Below, piece after piece: positions 47,922 to 57,473 of a DNA stretch of 64,000 nt (its first letter is position 1; every line of letters begins with the position of its first letter). The notes under the pieces were generated by a model. The model searched no databases and was not told the origin of the DNA. It worked only from the letters and a program-made list of their open reading frames with translations. Source of the stretch: Ostreococcus lucimarinus CCE9901. Lineage: Eukaryota > Chlorophyta > Mamiellophyceae > Mamiellales > Bathycoccaceae. The translations under genes and the position numbers were made by a program. The stretch covers positions 192,001-256,000 of the forward strand of contig NC_009366.1 in assembly GCF_000092065.1 (NCBI RefSeq). The letters are read 5' to 3'.

Positions 47922-48049
47922 CTGTCGGTCCGACGCCGCGGCGTTCCCAGAGCGCGACGGGCGACGGGCGACGGGCGAGCGCGCGAGCGAGGCGCGCGAG
48001 CGAGTCAAACGCGCGTCTCGCGCGTCGCGCCCGTCGCGCGTCGAACGCG

Positions 48050-50578
48050 ATGCCGCGCGCGCGGTCGTCGCGCGTCGAACGCGCGACGCGGTCGTTTAAA
48101 GATGACGAGCCGCGGGGACGTCGAGAGGGATCGGAGGCGAACGAGCGCGGCGACGAGACGCGCGAGGGCGAGAAACGACGATGGAGTCGAAGATTTCAAA
48201 GCGCGTCGCGCGCGATGGTGATGGTAATCGCCCTGACGTGCGCGCTCGAGACGCCGAGAGGAGCGCGCGCGGGGAACGCGTTCGCCAGGCAAACGCCGGT
48301 CGGGGACTTGGGATTCCTCGGCGTGCCGGGACCGCCGGGAAGAAGCGGACACAAGGCGGTGGTGACGGATGATTCGCAAATGTTCATCTTCGGCGGACGC
48401 GCGAAGTCGACGAACGGGGATTTTTTGAACGACTTTTGGATGTACGACTGGGAGACGGGCTCGTGGGTGGCGTACACGCCAAACGAATTGTTGTGCGATC
48501 AGTGTTCAACGTGTCAGGACACGGGAGCAACGTGTTACGATTGGACGGGATTGCGACCTTATAGCGAGCCGACGCTGAAGGAAGGGAAAAATAGGAAGGA
48601 GCGTTCGATACCGAGCGGGCGAATCCATCACGGGATGGCGCTCACGCTCAACCGCGAGACTGGGATTCGGGATACCATCATCATGTATGGAGGCGAGAGC
48701 ATCGATTGCACTGATTACTGCGACGATGTTTGGCACTACAATATTCCGAACAATCTATGGAGCAAAAGATCCTTCACCGGACAGGAACAGCGACCCGTGA
48801 GACGATGGAAGCACGCCATGACGGATTACTACGACGCTGTCTTCTTATTTGGAGGACACTCGCAAAGATTACTCTCGACGACTGCGAATGCGGCGAACCA
48901 GACCAACGATACATCGTTTTATTACGACACTGATGTCGTTTATGACGGCACTAGGCCGTTATTCATGGAAGATCTTTGGGTTTACAACGCTACGAATCGC
49001 CAGTGGGAGTACCTCGAGCCTTCATGCACGACGTGTTCTAGTACCACGACAGAGAGTGACGGTACGGCGGACCGAGATTTATACGGCCCTCGTGGCCGAA
49101 CTGGTGCAAGCCTGGTGAGCTATGAAGACTCTTTGTACCTTTTTGGCGGCTACTCCTATGGAGGTGAATCAAACTTCAAAGAGCTGTATCCCGTACCCAA
49201 GAATGAAACGATCCGTCAGTTGCTGTACCCATCGCTGGAGAGTAAGTATTTTCTTAACGACCTTTGGCGGTACGACATTTTGACAAACTCTTGGACTGAG
49301 TTAATGCCGAGAACAAATTACACTGCGAAACCTGAGCGGAGGCACGGACATTCTGCCACAGTTGTGTTGAAAGATTCTGTCGCGGTGATGCTCATTCAGG
49401 GAGGTCGCACGTGGGAAGACGAAATCGGAGATATGTGGCAGTATAACATTTCATCCAACGTGTGGACTGAGATCGTTCCAGAAGGTGATTATCCCTCACG
49501 ACGAGAAGGATCGACAATGGTCTCTGTTGGTCAGACTTCGACATTTAGATCTGGTTCATCACGTCAGGCTGGTCGCGCGTTGATATTCGGAGGTCATGGT
49601 TGTCTGAAAGGCAAGACATATGCTGAAGCTGTGGCCGCTGCAGCCGCTGCAAGTACGGGTACGGTCGGTAGAACATATGTGGACGATCTTTCTGGGGTGA
49701 CTGTGGACTGGCAAAGCAAGTATAGTGTAACTACGACGGGTAAGCTTGTGATAAACGGCGTGACGATGGAAGACGCCAGCGATCCTACATTTTTGGCTGT
49801 TGAAGATGGAACAACACAAGTGCAAACAGTCACGAGCTATGGTGAGACGGTTTGTACTGAAGAACTCAGTGATCTTTGGCAGTATCTTCCAGATGAATGC
49901 CCGAACGATTGCAGTCGATCTGGTACGTGTAGCTTCAACACGTGCATGTGCTCAAAAGGGTATTACGGCAACGATTGCTCGTTGCCAGAGTGTCCTCAGT
50001 CAAATTGCACATTTGATAGCGTTGGACGTAAAATGGTGTGTAATCACTGCAGTGGCCGAGGTGAGTGTAGTAACGGTGTGTGCGTGAACTGCGCTTACCC
50101 GTCGAGTGGCACCTATTGCGAAATTAAAGTTGGTTTGTGTACGACATGCGAGTGTTACGAAGACAACGGTGAAGAACCCCCGGAGGGCTTGGACTGTGGT
50201 TTGGTGTTGGTTTGCCCGAAGAATCCTTCTGTTCCAAGTTCTGCAGAGTGCTCGGGCAACGGTATTTGTGTAGAAGGCGTGTGTAACTGCTATCCTGGGT
50301 TCACTGAAAGCATGGTGGTTACTCGAGTCGGCGACGCTCGATTTCCTGCCAATCTCGACGTGAATGGCACAGTTGTTCCCGCCCCAGAATGCGGTTATGA
50401 TGAGACGGCGCCCAACAAGTACAACAAAGCTCTAGTGACAGATGCGTGTATACCGACGTACATCAAAGATTGTGGTGACTTTCTGTACGAGATGGCGGGT
50501 TCAAGAAGGACTGCTGGACTCGGCGTCGCCGCACTCATAGCGATACTGACGTTTCAAGCATTGGTCGACCTCGGGTAA
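48050..50578 (+). CDS. Kelch-repeat and EGF-like membrane or surface protein
   Basis: 842 residues from ATG 48050. A basic N-terminus precedes a hydrophobic signal or anchor (MVMVIALTCALE). Then come kelch blades, each with GG and W marks: MFIFGGRAKSTNGDFLNDFW, TIIMYGGESIDCTD, AVFLFGGHSQRL, SLYLFGGYSYGGESNF, VMLIQGGRTWEDE, ALIFGGHGC. Next are EGF-like cysteine units (CPNDCSRSGTCSFNTCMCSK, CSGRGECSNGVCVNC, CSGNGICVEGVCNCYPGF). The C-terminus is a bare hydrophobic segment (GLGVAALIAILTFQALVDLG) with no cytosolic tail, like a GPI signal. The layout resembles attractin/tip-type extracellular proteins. Likely a cell-surface or secreted adhesion protein; no ligand can be inferred. Confidence 0.85.
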   Translation: MPRARSSRVERATRSFKDDEPRGRREGSEANERGDETREGEKRRWSRRFQSASRAMVMVIALTCALETPRGARAGNAFARQTPVGDLGFLGVPGPPGRSGHKAVVTDDSQMFIFGGRAKSTNGDFLNDFWMYDWETGSWVAYTPNELLCDQCSTCQDTGATCYDWTGLRPYSEPTLKEGKNRKERSIPSGRIHHGMALTLNRETGIRDTIIMYGGESIDCTDYCDDVWHYNIPNNLWSKRSFTGQEQRPVRRWKHAMTDYYDAVFLFGGHSQRLLSTTANAANQTNDTSFYYDTDVVYDGTRPLFMEDLWVYNATNRQWEYLEPSCTTCSSTTTESDGTADRDLYGPRGRTGASLVSYEDSLYLFGGYSYGGESNFKELYPVPKNETIRQLLYPSLESKYFLNDLWRYDILTNSWTELMPRTNYTAKPERRHGHSATVVLKDSVAVMLIQGGRTWEDEIGDMWQYNISSNVWTEIVPEGDYPSRREGSTMVSVGQTSTFRSGSSRQAGRALIFGGHGCLKGKTYAEAVAAAAAASTGTVGRTYVDDLSGVTVDWQSKYSVTTTGKLVINGVTMEDASDPTFLAVEDGTTQVQTVTSYGETVCTEELSDLWQYLPDECPNDCSRSGTCSFNTCMCSKGYYGNDCSLPECPQSNCTFDSVGRKMVCNHCSGRGECSNGVCVNCAYPSSGTYCEIKVGLCTTCECYEDNGEEPPEGLDCGLVLVCPKNPSVPSSAECSGNGICVEGVCNCYPGFTESMVVTRVGDARFPANLDVNGTVVPAPECGYDETAPNKYNKALVTDACIPTYIKDCGDFLYEMAGSRRTAGLGVAALIAILTFQALVDLG

Positions 50579-50818
50579 ATCATTACTACTAGAAGCTAGC
50601 AAACCATAATGTGATGAATTCTCGAAACTTAGAAGATTTTGACCCCTGCACGAGGGAGATTCGTCGTGCACGTCGCAGCGACCCGCTCGAGACAAAGATT
50701 GCCTAGCACCAAAGCAACAGACGTCACAGTGTGAGGGGCGGCGAAGCGCTAGCGCCGCGTGTGTGACTCGATAAAGACGAAAGAGTCGGTCTCGCACAGT
50801 CCTTAGCCTCACGCTGCG

Positions 50819-51742
50819 ATGACGACGCTGGAGGCGAGCTCTAACGAACGCCGCGCCGGCGCCGCTGAAACGATTTCTGAACAGCTCCTCGTTGAGGAAC
50901 TGGTGTCGTCGGAGTCCGAGGGCGACAACGTTCGCTCGGTTGACATACAAGCCATTGCGCGTCGAGTGCAGCGAGCGAATAGGACTCTGTCCGCTGAAAC
51001 CGCGGCCACGATCAGTGGAGAGCAGGAAGAGAAACTTGCCCTCGCTGCAGTGCATCTTTGGCGGGCAAAGATGCACGTGCGGCTTTCAAATCTTTACTCG
51101 GAGAAGGCCTGGGATAGCAAAAAGTTTCCACGTAAATTTTATTTGAAGTACAGGGGCTTCGGACCGACACATCAGCGTAGCGACTTGGTTGAATTTAGAA
51201 AGCTCTACTTGCGGTGTGCGTTATCCAGCTCCGAGCGTGCCGTTGAATTGGCACCGTTCTCCTACGAATGCGTGATGTTGAAGGCATGCATATTGTGTCT
51301 ACTCATTAGTTTCGGAGGATATATGCGCGACATTTACTGCGAGAAAGCGTTGACGAGTTGCCGGCGAGCAATGTCGCTGCACCGCATGCCGCAAATTGCC
51401 GACAACAGAGAAAGAGCCATCCTGTACAACTCTACGCAAGATAGAACGAGCGCGCAGGCGACGGAATCAAGCCGATCGGATGCACGTATGGCGTCCTTGT
51501 GGAATATGGCCATTTTCGCCGCTCACACAGTCGCGACGAAACGAGGGTCTTGGGATGCGGATACGTTGTGGGCTGACAGACAAAATTCACTCGGTTCAGG
51601 CACATCGTGTGAGCTGCCATCAGGCGATTTACCGACGAGCTCGCTCGAAGAACTCGTTTCATGGAACATGTGGGGTAATAATTGGACTGGTTTGGGAGAG
51701 AATAGCACGCTGCAGGATGTACTCGCTGACTGCAAGGAATAG
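50819..51742 (+). CDS. Unrecognised helical (TPR-like) protein
   Basis: 307 residues, mostly helical, without signal peptide. Repeated pattern of paired helices: AAVHLWRAKMHVRLSNLYSE, LVEFRKLYLRCALSSSERAV, FSYECVMLKACILCLLIS, YCEKALTSCRRAMSLHRMP. This is TPR-like in spacing (ALSSSERAVELAP), but I cannot assign a family. The C-terminal quarter is Ser- and Trp-rich (WNMWGNNWTGLGENS). It follows the kelch gene by 240 bases on the same strand. I considered a shared transcript, but it has its own ATG after a stop. Confidence 0.65.
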   Translation: MTTLEASSNERRAGAAETISEQLLVEELVSSESEGDNVRSVDIQAIARRVQRANRTLSAETAATISGEQEEKLALAAVHLWRAKMHVRLSNLYSEKAWDSKKFPRKFYLKYRGFGPTHQRSDLVEFRKLYLRCALSSSERAVELAPFSYECVMLKACILCLLISFGGYMRDIYCEKALTSCRRAMSLHRMPQIADNRERAILYNSTQDRTSAQATESSRSDARMASLWNMAIFAAHTVATKRGSWDADTLWADRQNSLGSGTSCELPSGDLPTSSLEELVSWNMWGNNWTGLGENSTLQDVLADCKE

Positions 51743-52285
51743 ATAGATATCTGATTTAATTTAGATGTATTATTAGTAGCACTCATTTTCGATCGATACG
51801 CGCATCATCGCGGAAGTTCGACAGGATCGCAACAATAAACTCTTGTATACATTTTATCCCGTATTTTCGATCGAAATCAAGAGCAAAACGCATCGTGCCA
51901 AGGTACAAATACAAATTAAAGTTTGGGCGATGGTCAAAATAAATAATTTAATTCAACAGCTATCGGCGAATAAGTCGCCGAAAGAGATCTCAATGAAGCC
52001 ACGGAGGCGAACTTCTCCTCGTATTGTCAGACTGACGCTTGTAACGCTGATTCTCCGCGTCGTCGTGCATTGAGGCGTCGATATGAGCGATCGAGTTGTT
52101 AATTATTCTCACCTGACGAACATTAATTAAAAAAGTAATTCCGATCTTCGTGTTATCGAGAATCGCACGTCAAATCTCGATGCAGACGCCCACGAACGCA
52201 CGTCAGCGACGATAGCGCAAAAAACTTAACGGAAATGACGGAAACGGGCGAAGGAGTAAAGCAATTACTTTCGATATTTATTTAA
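51743..52285. other. AT-rich convergent spacer without a recognised gene
   Basis: These 543 bases lie between the stops of two convergent genes. They are much more AT-rich than most of the window, with long A/T runs near 51930-51960, 52120-52140 and 52255-52285. A TGTAA at 52040-52044 could end the upstream gene. I searched for tRNA, U1-U6 snRNA and C/D snoRNA patterns on both strands and found none. The short open frame 51843-52073 shows no conserved sequence. Confidence 0.5.
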
Positions 52286-53702
<1,417 letters not shown>

Positions 53703-53865
53703 CGCCACCGATCTCGACGCGCGCGCGCGAGTCCGGTGACGCGCCCCGATGTTCGCATCCAGCCGCCCGGGTCGCCGGCGCGTTTGGCGCGCGACTGATT
53801 GCGATTCGGCGTCACCGCGCGCGTCCGCGCCGCAGTGCGCGGCGCGAGACGCGCGGTCGGGAACG

Positions 53866-54936
53866 ATGGGCGACGAAGGCGACGCAATCGTCCCGACCGA
53901 CGCCGCGGCGACGAAGAAGGCGTCGTTCGGCGGCGGTGGGTTCAAGAAACGCGGCGCGAACGCGCGCGCGAACGCGCGAAAGCGCGCGGCGGCGTCGAGT
54001 TCGGACGACGACGACGGCGGTGGTGGTGGGTTCGATGACGGCGAAGACGAACAGAACGTCGGGCGTAAGAAGCGGAGTCAAGGCATCGTGGCATCCTCGC
54101 GCGATGGTAAAGGCAAGTACGAGAGGTTCGCATTTGAAGGTTCGAAGACGGTGCGGGCGCGCGGAGACATGGGGGCGACGGCGGAACTAGAGATCGATAC
54201 GAGCAAGGAGATGGATGGACGAGCGATGCGAGAACAGGTGCTGAAACAAGCCATCGACCGCGCCGATGGATTCGAGGACGACAAGAAGTATCGCGGGACG
54301 AATGCGTACGTGGACTATCGAGCCGGGTTCCGTCGCGAGCAGACGATTTCGAGCGAGAAGGGCCGAGGGGCGCACGGTCCGATGCGAGCGGCGACGAATA
54401 TTCGGTCGACTTTCGTCATGGACTACAAACCAGACATTTGCAAAGACTACAAGCAAACCGGTTTCTGTGGATGGGGCGACGCGTGCAAGTTTTTACACGA
54501 TAGAGGAGATTACAAACAAGGCTGGCAGCTCGACAAGGATTGGGAGCAAAAAGAACAGGCGCGCAAAGCGGCCGAAGCTCGCATGGCCAAGCTCGGCGAA
54601 GATGGCGTCGCGGAAGAGTCCGATGAAGAGTATGTCAACGACATCCCCGAATCTTGCGCGATTTGCGACACCTCCTGGCTCGAAGCGAAGTTTCCAGTCG
54701 CGACGGCGTGCGGACACTTTTTTTGCGAGCGCTGCGCGTTGCAACACAACGCCAAGCAAACGACGTGTTTCACGTGCGACAAAGAGACTGGAGGCACGTT
54801 TAACGCCGCTAAAGAAATCATCAAGCGCGTGAAAGAGTGCAAGGCCACCGGACGCGCGTGGGGGATGCGACAAAAGAAGGAAAAGCGCGCCGACGACAAG
54901 GCGCAATCCAATCAAGCGGGTTGGGTGCTCGGTTAA
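53866..54936 (+). CDS. RNF113: Splicing factor RNF113/CWC24 (CCCH zinc finger plus RING)
   Basis: 356 residues. A glycine- and acid-rich N-terminus with a KKRGANARANARKR basic patch is followed by the conserved FAFEGSKTVRARGDMGATAE. A CCCH finger (CKDYKQTGFCGWGDACKFLH) and a RING (CAICDTSWLEAKFPVATACG, HFFCERCALQ, CFTCDKETGG) come next. Yeast Cwc24 binds the 5' splice site in the activated spliceosome, and the human homologue also works in ubiquitin-linked DNA repair. All zinc ligands are present. Start at ATG 53866; an upstream open frame to 53749 lacks conserved sequence. Divergent from GFUS, 163-base gap. Confidence 0.94.
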   Translation: MGDEGDAIVPTDAAATKKASFGGGGFKKRGANARANARKRAAASSSDDDDGGGGGFDDGEDEQNVGRKKRSQGIVASSRDGKGKYERFAFEGSKTVRARGDMGATAELEIDTSKEMDGRAMREQVLKQAIDRADGFEDDKKYRGTNAYVDYRAGFRREQTISSEKGRGAHGPMRAATNIRSTFVMDYKPDICKDYKQTGFCGWGDACKFLHDRGDYKQGWQLDKDWEQKEQARKAAEARMAKLGEDGVAEESDEEYVNDIPESCAICDTSWLEAKFPVATACGHFFCERCALQHNAKQTTCFTCDKETGGTFNAAKEIIKRVKECKATGRAWGMRQKKEKRADDKAQSNQAGWVLG

Positions 54937-55015
54937 TAGTCACTAGTTAGAGTACGTTGATAAAAACAAGCAGCTAAGGCGGCGCAAATAACACAATCTT
55001 CGACGCGCTCGAACG

Positions 55016-55405
55016 TCACTTCGACGCTTCCTCCGGCGTCAGCGTCACCATTTCGTTCACCGCGTGCACTTGGTCTTGCAGTTCCATCCAAATGCACTTG
55101 TACACCATGCGTTGTCTATTCACCGAACTCTTCCCCTCGAACGCCTTGGACACGACTTTGATCGACACGTGTCGCGCGTTCCCGCTCTCGTCTCGCACGT
55201 CCACCGCGTCAGCCTCTAAGCCTTCCGCGATTTTCCCTCGCATCTGTTCCACGAGCGCGCTCGTGATGTTATTGCCCTCCCCCCCGCTCGCGAACGTTCG
55301 CGTCGCGCGCGCGGTCGCTCGCGCGGTCCGCGCGCACGCACCGCGCGCGCGCGCCGCGTGATTCACCCCCGCCGTCACCGCCGGTCGCACCAGCGCTCGC
55401 CACAT
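55016..55405 (-). CDS. BOLA1: BolA-like protein, probable mitochondrial
   Basis: 129 residues with an Arg/Ala-rich N-terminal leader of about 45 suited to mitochondrial (or plastid) import. The BolA domain follows: QMRGKIAEGLEADAVDVRDE, HVSIKVVSKAFEGKSSVNRQ, RMVYKCIWMELQDQVHAVNE and MVTLTPEE. BolA proteins pair with monothiol glutaredoxins in iron-sulfur cluster handling. The usual RHR motif reads RQR here, with His replaced by Gln. The His in QVHAV is kept. The long upstream frame (to 56041) runs into an octamer repeat and is not coding. Confidence 0.9.
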   Translation of the reverse strand: MWRALVRPAVTAGVNHAARARGACARTARATARATRTFASGGEGNNITSALVEQMRGKIAEGLEADAVDVRDESGNARHVSIKVVSKAFEGKSSVNRQRMVYKCIWMELQDQVHAVNEMVTLTPEEASK

Positions 55406-55504
55406 CGTCGTCGTCGTCGTCGTCGCGGGTGTGACGTCGAAGTTCGTAAACCCCCGTCCGGGCGCCCCGAATCGAACGTCCCGGCGCGATTGCCGAAATC
55501 GGGA

Positions 55505-55650
55505 AAAATCGAACAATCGAACAGTCGAAAAGTCGAACAATCGAACAGTCGAAACATCGAAAAGTCGAACAATCGAAAAGTCGAAACATCGAACAGTCGA
55601 AAAGTCGAACAATCGAAAAGTCGAAACATCGAACAGTCGAAAAGTCGAAC
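55505..55650. repeat. Octanucleotide tandem repeat (RRTCGAAM), about 18 units
   Basis: The 8-base unit AATCGAAC / AGTCGAAA / CATCGAAA recurs in phase from about 55505 to 55650, always with a TCGA core. The unit variants appear in a partly regular order, suggesting expansion in blocks of three to five units. It lies between the BolA start and the hydrolase start. It is open in several frames on both strands, which explains spurious reading frames there. Confidence 0.92.
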
Positions 55651-55756
55651 CGGCGTGCCCGGGCCCGGGTGCGGGTGCGGCCGTCGCGGACGACGACGAC
55701 CCACTTTGCGACGACGGTCGCGGTGCAGACGGCGTCGCGGCGTCGGGAACCCGACG

Positions 55757-56803
55757 ATGATGCTTCGTCGCGCGGCGACGACGTCGCGCGGCGCGGCGCG
55801 GCGCGAGCGCGCGTCCGCGGGACGACGACGTCGCGCGCGCGCGATGCCGACGCGGAGGCGAACGCGCGCGACCGCGGAGGCGTCGACGAGCGATGAGGAG
55901 GTGAAATATCACACGTGGCGAGGCCATCGCGTGGGGTATCGCGCGAGCGGCGATGAAGGGCGGGCGATCGTCCTCATTCACGGGTTCGGGGTGTCGAGCT
56001 TTCAGTTTAGAGATAACGTGCGCGCGCTCGGCGAACGCCATCGAGTGTACGCGTTGGATTTAGTGGGATTCGGAACGAGTGATCAACCAGACGTACCGTA
56101 CGCGATGGAATTTTGGAGAGATCAAGTGATCGACTTCGTGGAAAACGTCGTGGGCGAGCCGGCGGTGCTGGTGGGGAACAGCATCGGCTCGCTCGCGGCG
56201 GTGCACGTGGCGGCCGAGTCGCCGAAGACGACGGCGGGCATCGCCCTCATCAACTGCGCGGGGGGGATGAATAACAAAGTCAAACGCTTAGATGGAGATT
56301 TTGATGGATATGGGTGGCAATACAAGGCCGTGGTACCCATTTTCAGCGTCGTGTTGGCCATCATAGACGCGGTGTTGAAGGTGGAGCCGATCGCGAAACC
56401 GCTCTTTGAAAGCGTGAGAGGCGAAGAAAATGTGCGCGGCGCGCTCGCAAATGTGTACATGAATCCCAGTCGCGTCGATGACGGGTTGGTGAACTCTATT
56501 TGCGGCGCGGCGAACAGAGAAGGCGCGTTCAAGGCGTTCGTGAACATCTTAACGGGTCCCGCCGGGCCGCGTCCCGAGGAACTCATGCCTCGCGTCGCGT
56601 GTCCGATGCTCATCTTGTGGGGAAGCAAAGACACCATCACCCCGCTCGATTTCCCGCTCGGTCAATACTTTCTCAACCTTCCGAAAACACGACAGACGTC
56701 GCGAACGGACTTCATACAGTTTGAAGGCGAAGGACACTGCGTGCAAGACGACAATCCAAAACTCGTCAACGACGCGTTGACCGATTGGGTCGCCGCGCTT
56801 TAG
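55757..56803 (+). CDS. Plastid alpha/beta hydrolase, chlorophyll dephytylase/pheophytinase-like
   Basis: 348 residues. The first 50 or so (from MMLRRAATTSRGAARRERAS) form a basic plastid-type leader. The hydrolase core has VLIHGFGVSSFQFRDNVRAL, LDLVGFGTSDQP, the nucleophile Ser in VLVGNSIGSLAAVHVA, an Asp in WGSKDTITPLDF and the His in GEGHCVQDDNP. A cap region sits between the Ser and Asp blocks. GNSIGS and the surrounding pattern resemble plant plastid hydrolases such as CLD1 and pheophytinase, so a chlorophyll ester substrate is possible but not shown. Start at the Met-Met 55757. Confidence 0.85.
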   Translation: MMLRRAATTSRGAARRERASAGRRRRARAMPTRRRTRATAEASTSDEEVKYHTWRGHRVGYRASGDEGRAIVLIHGFGVSSFQFRDNVRALGERHRVYALDLVGFGTSDQPDVPYAMEFWRDQVIDFVENVVGEPAVLVGNSIGSLAAVHVAAESPKTTAGIALINCAGGMNNKVKRLDGDFDGYGWQYKAVVPIFSVVLAIIDAVLKVEPIAKPLFESVRGEENVRGALANVYMNPSRVDDGLVNSICGAANREGAFKAFVNILTGPAGPRPEELMPRVACPMLILWGSKDTITPLDFPLGQYFLNLPKTRQTSRTDFIQFEGEGHCVQDDNPKLVNDALTDWVAAL

Positions 56804-56876
56804 GACGCGACACTAGACGCTGTATGTATATGATGAAGCTCGCTGTATCGTACACAATCGACTAAATTCCAAACCA

Positions 56877-56898
56877 CGCGCGCGCGCGCGCGCGCGCG
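56877..56898. repeat. (CG)11 dinucleotide repeat
   Basis: Eleven CG units in a row between the convergent hydrolase and Costars genes. Such a tract could adopt Z-DNA and may slip in replication. Confidence 0.95.
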
Positions 56899-56903
56899 GC
56901 GCC

Positions 56904-57258
56904 TCAGGTCGCGCCCGCGCTCTCGACGACGACGACGTCGACGTCGTCGTGCGCCCCCTGCAACAACAGCTCCCCCGCGAACGTCAACTTTCCTCGCTTC
57001 TTCGCCGCTCGCAGCGTCCCGTTCAGCGCCTCGAACGTGTTCGCCACCTCATCGTCGCGCACGAGCGCGCCGAACTTCACCTGCGTCGCGCGATCGCGCG
57101 ACATCGCGCCGTCAGTCGCGCGCGACGCAAAGAGTCGTTTCGCGCGCGCGCGTCGCGCCGTTCGTCGTCGCGCGCGCCTTGCACGTCCCGCCCGCGTCGA
57201 CGTCGCCGAGTCGTCGCACGGCGTCGACGAGGGCGTCGACTTCACCGTCCACGTCCAT
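56904..57258 (-). CDS. ABRACL: Costars family protein (ABRACL-like), two exons, GC-AG intron
   Basis: Small conserved eukaryotic protein linked to actin dynamics in Dictyostelium. Exon 1 is 57178-57258 and exon 2 is 56904-57080, giving 85 residues. Exon 1 is MDVDGEVDALVDAVRRLGDV plus DAGGTCK. Exon 2 starts VKFGALVRDDEVANTFEALN and has GTLRAAKKRGKLTFAGELLL. The joined protein matches the family end to end. The 97-base intron begins GC (AAG/GCGCGC), not GT, and ends CAG at 57081-57083, with ACTGAC in between. No GT donor nearby gives an equally good protein: the closest leads to an immediate stop. Confidence 0.9.
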
Positions 57259-57473
57259 GACGGCCGCACCGCGCGCGACGCCGTGCCGACGCGACGGCCG
57301 CGCGCGCGTCGCGCGCGTCGCATCCCGTCGCGCGCGTCGCATCCGTCGGTCCGTCGTCCGCCGTCTCGCCCGTCGGCACCGCCCCGCGAGGGACTCGCCC
57401 GAGGGTCGCGAACCGCGAAATTTTAGCCGAACGTGACGTGGCGGGCGAGGATGAAGGACGTGAATGAGAATGA

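Noticed and set aside
50611-50680. GTGATGA box C-like motif between the kelch gene and the helical orphan
   Set aside because: No CTGA box or closing stem at a fitting distance.
52031-52075. ACTGAC in the AT-rich spacer as part of a hidden intron
   Set aside because: No matching GTGCGT-type donor or conserved exon on either side.
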